Source: an uncultured Eubacterium sp. (GTDB taxonomy: Bacteria > Bacillota > Clostridia > Peptostreptococcales > Anaerovoracaceae). From it: DNA of 5,774 bases. How positions within the stretch are numbered: position 1 is the stretch's first letter; every line of letters begins with the position of its first letter. Both the position numbers and the translations under genes were made by a program. Below the pieces are notes generated by a model. That model was not told the DNA's origin and searched no databases. It saw only the letters and a list, made by a program, of their open reading frames with translations. Below are positions 1 to 4,553 of this stretch, piece after piece. Location of the stretch: NCBI GenBank assembly GCA_947367725.1, contig CANBFZ010000134.1, positions 1 through 5,774 on the forward strand. Direction: 5' to 3'.

Positions 1-240
1 GTTTCCGGCGACCATGTCAACGTGGGTCTTACAGTAAAAGTTGTGGAAACGACCACTGGCGAGGCGCAGTCTTTTGTCATCGTGGGTTCTACAGAAGCGG
101 ATCCTTTTGCAGAGCCTGCTAAAATTTCTAATGAATCTCTTGTAGGACAGGGACTCCTTGGCAAAGGTATCGGCGAAGTGGCCGAGATTGTCGTTCCGGA
201 CGGCGTGTTGCACTATAGAATTGAAGAAATCACCAAGTAA
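1..240 (+). CDS. greA: Transcription elongation factor GreA, C-terminal part (5' end outside window)
   Basis: GreA binds stalled RNA polymerase through the secondary channel and stimulates cleavage of backtracked RNA. Only the last 79 residues are present; the frame is open from base 1 and stops with TAA at 238-240. What is visible is the FKBP-like C-terminal domain that contacts the polymerase, including the family signature GSTEADPF (about residues 29-36 of the fragment) and ISNESLVGQGLLGKGIGE (42-59), followed by the usual end in VPDGVLHYRIEEI. The N-terminal coiled coil with the catalytic acidic tip lies upstream of the window. A GTG at base 22 could be mistaken for a start, but the reading frame and homology continue upstream of it. 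lysS begins 15 bases after the stop, so the two are very probably cotranscribed; greA-lysS is a common pair in Clostridia. Confidence 0.95.
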   Translation, partial: VSGDHVNVGLTVKVVETTTGEAQSFVIVGSTEADPFAEPAKISNESLVGQGLLGKGIGEVAEIVVPDGVLHYRIEEITK

Positions 241-255
241 TATAAGGGGAAAAAT

Positions 256-1794
256 ATGAGTACACAGGATAACAATGTGAATGTAAATCCGGAAGTGGAA
301 GAACTTTCGGAAGAAAAGCTGAACGAACAGAGAGTCATCAGAAGAGAAAAGCTGAAGAAACTGCAAGAGGCGGGCAGAAACCCATTTCTCAATGAAACTT
401 GGGACGTGACCGCCCACAGCATGGATATCAAAGACAATTTCGATGCCATGGAGGATCAGGAAGTTTCCTGCGCCGGCAGAATTATGGCATGCAGAAGAAT
501 GGGAAAAATGGCGTTTGTCGATATACAGGATAAACAGGGCAGAATCCAGTGCGTCATAAAGAAAGACAATATCGGACCAGAAGAATATGACTGGTTCAAA
601 ACTTATGATATCGGGGACATCATCGGTGTAGAAGGCACGATTTTCAAGACCAAAGCAGGTGAGGTTTCCATTCAGGTTGAAAAGCTGGTGCTGCTTTCCA
701 AATCTCTGCAGGTGCTGCCAAACAAGTGGCATGGTCTGAAAGATACCGATATCCGTTACAGACAAAGATATGTGGATTTGATTGTCAATCCGGACGTTCG
801 AGAAACATTCTATAAGCGGGCAAAGATTATTCACGAAATCAAGAGAGTCCTGGAAGAGGATTATAATTTCTTAGAAGTAGATACGCCGATTTTGACGACC
901 ATTGCAGGCGGCGCCAACGCAAGACCGTTCAATACCCATCACAATACTTTGGACATCGACATGAAACTGCGTATTTCCAATGAGCTTTATCTGAAACGTC
1001 TCATCGTAGGCGGTCTGGATCGAGTTTATGAAATGGGCAAGATGTTCAGAAATGAGGGCATGGACAGAAATCACAATCCAGAATTTACTTCCATGGAATG
1101 CTATATGGCGTATGGCAACATGGAAAGCATGATGGACGTGACGGAGCAGGTGATTTACAAGGCGGCCATGGCGGTCAACGGAACACCAGTCATCACTTAT
1201 CAGGGGAAAGATTTTGATGTCACACCGCCTTGGAGAAGATTGGACATGACTGACGCAGTCAAAGAAATTACCGGTGTGGATTTCCACAAGATCGATACAG
1301 ATGAAGCGGCGCGAGCTGCAGCGATCGAATACGGCATGGATGCAGATGAAGTCAAGGAAATGACCCGCGGCAAGCTGATTGCAGAGATGTTTGAAACATA
1401 TTGTGAGGACGTACCGGGCTATCTGGACGGACCAGTCTTTGTTGTGGGACATCCAGTGGAAATTTCTCCGCTGGCAAAGAGAGACCCGCAGGATCCGAGA
1501 ATTACCAGGAGATTTGAAGGCTATATCAACGGATGGGAAGTCTGCAACGCATTCTCTGAACTCAACGATCCAATCGATCAGTTTGAGCGGTTTACTGTGC
1601 AGCAAGCACAGCTGGATTCCGGTGAAGACGACGAAGCACATCCAATGGATATGGATTTTGTCAACGCGTTGGAAGTCGGTCTTCCGCCGACGGGCGGCCT
1701 TGGCATCGGCATTGACAGAGTGATTATCTTAATCACAGATTCCTCAAGTATTCGGGATATCATTTTGTTCCCGACCATGAAGCCGGAGAAATAA
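256..1794 (+). CDS. lysS: Lysyl-tRNA synthetase, class II
   Basis: Charges tRNA-Lys with lysine, using ATP, in the cytoplasm. The 512-residue product is near the usual length of about 490-510. Residues 1-25 are an acidic, poorly conserved extension. Residues about 68-150 form the OB-fold anticodon-binding domain (SCAGRIMACRRMGKMAFVDI begins it). The class II catalytic core follows: motif 1 around FLEVDTPIL (205-213), motif 2 with FRNEG (264-268), and motif 3 with GIGIDR (483-488) before the typical LysRS ending IILFPTMKPE. The lysine-pocket segment reads NAFSELNDP (431-439), which fits lysine rather than aspartate or asparagine specificity; Cys430 replaces a usual Ala. The ATG is supported by an AAGGGGA ribosome binding site at 244-250. 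The gene probably forms an operon with greA and ends at the terminator just downstream. No T-box precedes it, as expected for a gene inside an operon. Confidence 0.97.
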   Translation: MSTQDNNVNVNPEVEELSEEKLNEQRVIRREKLKKLQEAGRNPFLNETWDVTAHSMDIKDNFDAMEDQEVSCAGRIMACRRMGKMAFVDIQDKQGRIQCVIKKDNIGPEEYDWFKTYDIGDIIGVEGTIFKTKAGEVSIQVEKLVLLSKSLQVLPNKWHGLKDTDIRYRQRYVDLIVNPDVRETFYKRAKIIHEIKRVLEEDYNFLEVDTPILTTIAGGANARPFNTHHNTLDIDMKLRISNELYLKRLIVGGLDRVYEMGKMFRNEGMDRNHNPEFTSMECYMAYGNMESMMDVTEQVIYKAAMAVNGTPVITYQGKDFDVTPPWRRLDMTDAVKEITGVDFHKIDTDEAARAAAIEYGMDADEVKEMTRGKLIAEMFETYCEDVPGYLDGPVFVVGHPVEISPLAKRDPQDPRITRRFEGYINGWEVCNAFSELNDPIDQFERFTVQQAQLDSGEDDEAHPMDMDFVNALEVGLPPTGGLGIGIDRVIILITDSSSIRDIILFPTMKPEK

Positions 1795-1806
1795 AAGTAA
1801 AAAATA

Positions 1807-1845
1807 ACAGAGTTTCAATTGCACAAGGTTGAAGCTCTGTTTTTT
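1807..1845 (+). terminator. Intrinsic terminator of greA-lysS
   Basis: Arms 1807-1818 (ACAGAGTTTCAA) and 1829-1840 (TTGAAGCTCTGT) pair over 12 bp with one G-U pair and a 10-nt loop. A run of T follows at once (1839-1845), and an A-rich stretch precedes the stem. It lies 12 bases after the lysS stop, which is the textbook position. The 73 bases that follow, up to the next promoter, hold nothing I can name. Confidence 0.9.
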
Positions 1846-1918
1846 CATAGGTTGTAGGAGATACAGACTGACCATTGATGGTTTTAGAATAAATTGTGGA
1901 ATGTAGCCGCTAAATCGA

Positions 1919-1946
1919 TTGACGCATAGGAATTTTGCGGTATACT
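1919..1946 (+). promoter_or_regulatory. Predicted housekeeping-sigma promoter for the PGI-like gene
   Basis: The -35 box TTGACG (1919-1924) and -10 box TATACT (1941-1946) each match the consensus at five of six positions, with a 16-bp spacer. Transcription should begin near 1953, giving a leader of about 95 nt before the ATG at 2048. The leader shows no recognisable riboswitch or terminator. This is the best promoter in the lysS to PGI-like gap, so the gene is probably transcribed independently of greA-lysS. Confidence 0.72.
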
Positions 1947-2047
1947 ACTTTACAGATGGACATATGTATGATGGGATACAGACCTAGCATACTGCAGATT
2001 TCCTGCGCCGTTCGGAATATTAAAATCAAGCAACAGGAGAAACTGAT

Positions 2048-3118
2048 ATGAATCTAACGATTGAGAAAAGAAATTTTGACCAGCTTTCGCTGGAGCCTTT
2101 CAAAGAGAAGTGCAGTGCGGCGCTGGATGTACTTTGGGAGACAGAATGGGTACGCAGTTCTATCACGCGGGCAGATCAGGCGCAGGCAGAAAAGCTGCAG
2201 ACGCTTGCCGATCAGATTGTACAAAATAGTGATACGGTGGTGGTTTTGGCGACAGGCATGATGGCTAAATTGATTGATGCTGCGGTTTCTGCGGCAGAGC
2301 CGCAAAAGAAAGGTGTCGCCATATTGGTATTTGGCGATACATTGTCGCCTTCTGCCTATGCGGAACTTTTAGAGAAACTGGAAGACAAGCAATTTACCAT
2401 AGTAGCTGTGACAGAGGGTGCCGAACCTGTGCAGTTTCGCAGTGCTTATGCCGTGTTGAAACGACTGCTGATCCGCCGCTGTGGAAAGGAACAGGCGGCA
2501 GAACGAATCTTTGCTATTGCTGGCGGCGGTAGTCAATTGCTGACGTTAGAGGCGTCTGAAAATGATTATCCGTTGATTGCCTATCCAGATATTGCGCCTG
2601 CTTTTGGTGCGGGAACTTGTGCGGTGCTGCTTCCCCTGGCTATTTGTGGTGTGGACATCAAACGCTATTTATCCGGTTTTTATGATATGCTGGCGTCTCC
2701 TGTATGGGATGCGGATGGGACAGACTATGCAATCGGTCGTGTTGCCTGTGAAAAGACCTGCGGCGGCAGAGCTACCGTTCTGTTCTGGCAGAAACAACTT
2801 GCAGGACTTGCGGCGTGGCAGGGAAGGGCAGTGCAGCTGCCTGCGGCAGCAGAGCAGATTGCGGAGGATGCATTTCAGACTCTTTTGCTGGTTGAAAAGG
2901 ACAACTTTGACATCATGACACCGTTTTTTGAAGGTTGTCATGAAGACGGCTCTCTAAACTTACTTCTTCTTGAGACAGCGCAGCAATCTTTTGTAAAGGG
3001 AAGTCGTCCAGGGGTAACATTGTCTTTGGAGGCGATGGATGACTATAATTTGGGACAGTTATGCGCATTTCTGCAGTTGTCAGATGGGATTTGTGAAATC
3101 CTTGGGCAATATATCTGA
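2048..3118 (+). CDS. Degenerate phosphoglucose isomerase (PGI)-fold protein, probably non-catalytic
   Basis: Function unknown. The 356-residue product follows the order of bacterial glucose-6-phosphate isomerase (about 450 residues). A SIS-type strand TVVVLATG sits at 63-70. GDTLSPSAYAELLEKLEDK (96-114) resembles the PGI stretch beginning GNTLSS. LLPLAICGVDI (194-204) matches LLPIAVAGIDI, and DDYNLGQLCAFLQ (331-343) matches the E..PY.LGQLIYFFE region. Key active-site parts are lost: the phosphate loop SGTTTEP reads TEGAEP (122-127), the GGRYS segment reads AFGAGT (185-190), no TD.H.LGQ-like histidine motif is seen, and the protein stops at ILGQYI just before NPFDQPGVE..K, which carries the catalytic lysine. 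No forward frame past the stop restores that motif, so this is not a simple frameshift. The start is supported by AGGAGA (2035-2040), 7 bases before ATG. Automatic annotation would probably call it pgi. I infer a sugar-phosphate-binding or structural role, or a decaying paralogue. Confidence 0.75.
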   Translation: MNLTIEKRNFDQLSLEPFKEKCSAALDVLWETEWVRSSITRADQAQAEKLQTLADQIVQNSDTVVVLATGMMAKLIDAAVSAAEPQKKGVAILVFGDTLSPSAYAELLEKLEDKQFTIVAVTEGAEPVQFRSAYAVLKRLLIRRCGKEQAAERIFAIAGGGSQLLTLEASENDYPLIAYPDIAPAFGAGTCAVLLPLAICGVDIKRYLSGFYDMLASPVWDADGTDYAIGRVACEKTCGGRATVLFWQKQLAGLAAWQGRAVQLPAAAEQIAEDAFQTLLLVEKDNFDIMTPFFEGCHEDGSLNLLLLETAQQSFVKGSRPGVTLSLEAMDDYNLGQLCAFLQLSDGICEILGQYI

Positions 3119-3139
3119 GAAATAATTCAATTGGGGGGG

Positions 3140-3167
3140 TTTACTTTATTTTTTATTGTGCTATAAT
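3140..3167 (+). promoter_or_regulatory. Predicted extended -10 promoter of hbd
   Basis: A perfect TATAAT (3162-3167) is preceded by the extended -10 element TGC (3159-3161). A weaker -35 box TTTACT (3140-3145, four of six) stands 16 bp upstream. Transcription should start near 3174, about 70 bases before the hbd ATG. A run of seven G (3133-3139) abuts the -35 box. The Rex-like operator begins a few bases downstream of the predicted start. Confidence 0.8.
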
Positions 3168-3180
3168 TAGGAAAAGAGGA

Positions 3181-3198
3181 AAGTTAATTTTTTAACAA
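3181..3198. promoter_or_regulatory. Candidate Rex (redox repressor) operator
   Basis: The site AAGTTAATTTTTTAACAA is an inverted repeat (GTTAA, four T, TTAAC). It matches 12 of the 14 defined bases of the clostridial Rex consensus TTGTTAANNNNTTAACAA; the only mismatches are the first two bases. It lies about +8 to +25 from the predicted start of transcription, where a bound repressor would block the polymerase. Rex senses the NADH/NAD+ ratio and is known to control butyrate-pathway genes in clostridia, which fits hbd. Much of the site is A/T, so chance similarity cannot be ruled out; the fit to target and position argues for it. Confidence 0.6.
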
Positions 3199-3201
3199 AA
3201 C

Positions 3202-3220
3202 TTTTTAATAAAATTAACAA
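3202..3220. promoter_or_regulatory. Second Rex-like half-site
   Basis: TTAACAA at 3214-3220 is a perfect Rex half-site exactly 22 bases from the same heptamer at 3192-3198, about two helical turns. The opposite half is poor: TTTTTAA at 3202-3208, separated by five bases instead of four. It may be a weak accessory site or simply AT-rich background. Confidence 0.35.
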
Positions 3221-3243
3221 TCATATAGTAGGAGGTTATTATA

Positions 3244-4092
3244 ATGAAAAAAGTTGGTGTATTAGGAACCGGCACCATGGGCGCAGGCATCATTCAGGTA
3301 CTTGCACAGAACGGTTACGAAGTAGTACTGAGAGCCAGAAGACAGACTTCTGTAGACAAGGGAATCGCAACAGTAGAGAAGAACTTAGACAAGATGATCA
3401 AGAAAGAAAAGATTACTGTTGAGGATAAGGCAGCAATCATGGGCAGAATTCAGGGCTCCACAGATATCAGCATCGTCAAGGATGCAGATCTGATTATCGA
3501 AGCTGCGACAGAAGATATGGAAGCAAAGAAAGCGCTGTTTGCTGAACTTGACCAGCTGGTGAAGCCGGAAGCAATCATCGCAACCAATACATCTTCCTTG
3601 TCCATTACTGAGATCGCTGCTGCAACAGGCAGACCTGATAAGGTAATCGGAATGCACTTCTTTAATCCTGTTCCTGCTATGAAATTAGTAGAAATTATTC
3701 AGGGTCTGACAACTTCTGACGAAACCAAGGCTACAATCGTAGAATTGGCAGAAAAACTGGGTAAGACGCCGGTAGAAGTTGCGGAAGCACCGGGATTTGT
3801 TGTAAACAGAATCTTAATTCCGATGATCAACGAAGGAATCGGTATTCTGGCTGACGGTGTTGCAGATGCAAAGGGCATTGACACTGCTATGAAACTGGGT
3901 GCAAACCATCCGATGGGACCGCTTGAACTGGGCGACCTGATTGGTCTTGACGTATGTCTTGCTATTATGGATGTACTGTACAATGAATATGGTGATCCGA
4001 AGTACAGAGCACACGTACTGCTCAGAAAGATGGTAAGAGCAGGCAAGCTGGGAAGAAAGACTGGTATCGGTTTCTACGATTACACAAAATAA
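3244..4092 (+). CDS. hbd: 3-hydroxybutyryl-CoA dehydrogenase
   Basis: Reduces acetoacetyl-CoA to 3-hydroxybutyryl-CoA in the butyrate/crotonyl-CoA pathway, in the cytoplasm. The 282 residues match the clostridial enzyme's usual length. The N-terminal Rossmann domain has the GxGxxG loop GTGTMG (8-13). The catalytic set is intact: Ser117 in NTSSLS, His138 in GMHFFNP, Glu150, and Asn188 in PGFVVNR. The C-terminal helical domain contains [15 protein letters not shown] (202-216) and the ending [11 protein letters not shown]. After strand beta2 the sequence is LRARRQ (29-34), where NADH-linked homologues carry Asp, pointing to NADPH. Start: AGGAGG at 3230-3235, 8 bases before the ATG. The gene stands apart from crt, bcd, etf and thl, unlike the classical bcs operon. 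It has its own promoter, a Rex-like operator and a terminator, so it is probably monocistronic and redox-controlled, with possible read-through from the PGI-like gene. Confidence 0.95.
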   Translation: MKKVGVLGTGTMGAGIIQVLAQNGYEVVLRARRQTSVDKGIATVEKNLDKMIKKEKITVEDKAAIMGRIQGSTDISIVKDADLIIEAATEDMEAKKALFAELDQLVKPEAIIATNTSSLSITEIAAATGRPDKVIGMHFFNPVPAMKLVEIIQGLTTSDETKATIVELAEKLGKTPVEVAEAPGFVVNRILIPMINEGIGILADGVADAKGIDTAMKLGANHPMGPLELGDLIGLDVCLAIMDVLYNEYGDPKYRAHVLLRKMVRAGKLGRKTGIGFYDYTK

Positions 4093-4107
4093 GTACATGA
4101 ACAGAAG

Positions 4108-4137
4108 CAGGCTGTCCGTCGGGCAGTCTGTTTTTTT
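4108..4137 (+). terminator. Intrinsic terminator of hbd
   Basis: Arms CAGGCTGTCC (4108-4117) and GGGCAGTCTG (4121-4130) pair over about 10 bp, including two G-U pairs, around a 3-nt loop. Seven T follow (4131-4137). It lies 15 bases after the hbd stop. Confidence 0.88.
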
Positions 4138-4145
4138 GTATCAAG

Positions 4146-4179
4146 AAAACCACGCGTTTGACGGCGTGGATGGTTTTTT
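4146..4179. terminator. Second terminator hairpin, possibly bidirectional
   Basis: CCACGC (4150-4155) pairs with GCGTGG (4164-4169) around an 8-nt loop; the flanking AAAACCA (4146-4152) can alternatively pair with TGGTTTT (4171-4177). Rightward, the stem is followed by ATGG and then six T (4174-4179). Leftward, the RNA from the minus strand would end GCGTGG then TTTTCTTG, also terminator-like. It starts nine bases after the U-tract of the hbd terminator, so it may be a back-up for hbd or a stop for leftward antisense transcription. No convincing leftward gene is visible. Confidence 0.6.
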
Positions 4180-4375
4180 ATAGGCATCGGCTGTAGGATT
4201 TTTATGCGGGGTACTGCTTTCTGAAAAATGGATAGAAAGTTGTGAGTTCTGCATTTCATGTGATTTTATACTGATTTGCAGAACTTTTCGCTTGGAAAGA
4301 ATCAGCGCAGCCGACTTGCTTAAACGGCAATTGGAAATCCGACAGCGTTCTTGTTTTTTCGATAAAAAAATCCTC
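4180..4375. other. Non-coding stretch upstream of the rho promoter
   Basis: Together with the flanking terminators and the rho leader this makes 416 bases without a convincing gene. One perfect inverted repeat is clear: GTTCTGCA (4246-4253) and TGCAGAAC (4277-4284), extendable by an A-U and a G-U pair, with a 23-nt loop and TTTT after it. A longer-range match, TCGGCTG (4187-4193) with CAGCCGA (4308-4314), would enclose it. Open frames crossing this area on both strands lack good ribosome binding sites and family-like sequence. An A-rich tract at 4364-4370 just before the rho -35 box could act as an UP element. Nothing else is recognisable. Confidence 0.5.
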
Positions 4376-4404
4376 TTTTCAATGGAACGGCATTGTATTA
4401 TAAT
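4376..4404 (+). promoter_or_regulatory. Predicted promoter of rho
   Basis: A perfect TATAAT (4399-4404) has TTTTCA (4376-4381, four of six) 17 bp upstream, and an A-tract lies before the -35 box. Transcription should start near 4411, giving a leader of about 143 nt. This makes rho independent of hbd, in keeping with the terminators between them. Confidence 0.7.
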
Positions 4405-4422
4405 AAAAATAGAGTTTTCGTC

Positions 4423-4469
4423 TTTAGATGACAGATATCCCGGCATTCTGCGCGGGGGATACATCTTAA
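4423..4469 (+). promoter_or_regulatory. Bulged hairpin in the rho leader
   Basis: TATCCC (4436-4441) pairs with GGGATA (4456-4461) around a 14-nt loop. After a 5-nt bulge (ACAGA, 4431-4435) the stem continues with GATG (4427-4430) pairing CATC (4462-4465), then A4426 with T4466 and two more A-U pairs past a mismatch. This gives 11 strong pairs within the predicted untranslated leader. It does not match a riboswitch class I can name. It may shape access of Rho or ribosomes to the leader. Confidence 0.4.
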
Positions 4470-4511
4470 ACGTTTTCGCTTTATCAATTATCTCAAGTTT
4501 CATTTATCATC
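4464..4511 (+). promoter_or_regulatory. Candidate Rho-binding (rut-like) segment in the rho leader
   Basis: After the bulged hairpin the leader is G-poor and largely single-stranded by eye. Pyrimidine-C dinucleotides (all TC) end at 4465, 4477, 4485, 4492, 4494, 4501, 4508 and 4511, mostly 7-9 nt apart. Each Rho protomer is known to grip a YC dinucleotide in its primary site, and rut sites are C-over-G stretches with spaced YC. rho is known to be autoregulated by attenuation in its leader in E. coli. Its operation here is inference. Confidence 0.35.
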
Positions 4512-4522
4512 ACGATACATAG

Positions 4523-4545
4523 AAAGGAACAGACCGTTAGGTCTG
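4523..4545 (+). promoter_or_regulatory. rho ribosome binding site followed by a hairpin
   Basis: The only good Shine-Dalgarno sequence, AAAGGAA (4523-4529, core AAGGA 4524-4528), is 25 bases from the ATG at 4554, far beyond the usual 5-10. A perfect hairpin, CAGACC (4530-4535), loop GTTA, GGTCTG (4540-4545), fills that gap. If it folds, the effective distance falls to about 9 bases. The frame upstream of the ATG has no ATG, GTG or TTG back to a stop at 4467-4469, so the ATG at 4554 is the only plausible start. AGG at 4539-4541 is a weak alternative, buried in the hairpin. Confidence 0.55.
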
Positions 4546-4553
4546 GTTGTTAC

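Noticed and set aside
871..1641. A 256-codon open frame on the minus strand inside lysS
   Set aside because: It lies wholly antisense to a well-recognised gene, its product resembles no family, and long antisense frames arise readily from codon bias.
1860..1983. The 9-base direct repeat GATACAGAC at 1860-1868 and 1975-1983 around the PGI-like promoter
   Set aside because: A single 9-base match in about 200 bases of non-coding DNA is close to chance, and there is no palindrome or known factor motif.
1953..2047. A riboswitch or T-box in the leader of the PGI-like gene
   Set aside because: Only 4-5 bp stems are found, with no conserved T-box or riboswitch core and no terminator before the start codon.
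4240..4272. A possible promoter TTGTGA ... TATACT in the hbd-rho gap
   Set aside because: The spacer would be 21 bp, too long for a normal promoter, and no better -35 box is placed correctly.
4428..4469. A 13-codon upstream ORF (MTDIPAFCAGDTS) in the rho leader
   Set aside because: No SD precedes it at a useful distance and the codons coincide with the bulged hairpin; a leader-peptide role cannot be supported.
4141..4503. A 120-codon minus-strand frame covering the hbd-rho gap
   Set aside because: It has no convincing ribosome binding site, no recognisable family, runs antisense to the predicted rho promoter and leader, and ends inside the second terminator hairpin.
4292..4522. A 76-codon plus-strand frame upstream of rho
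   Set aside because: It crosses the predicted rho promoter, has no good SD at a normal distance, and its composition looks like translated non-coding DNA.
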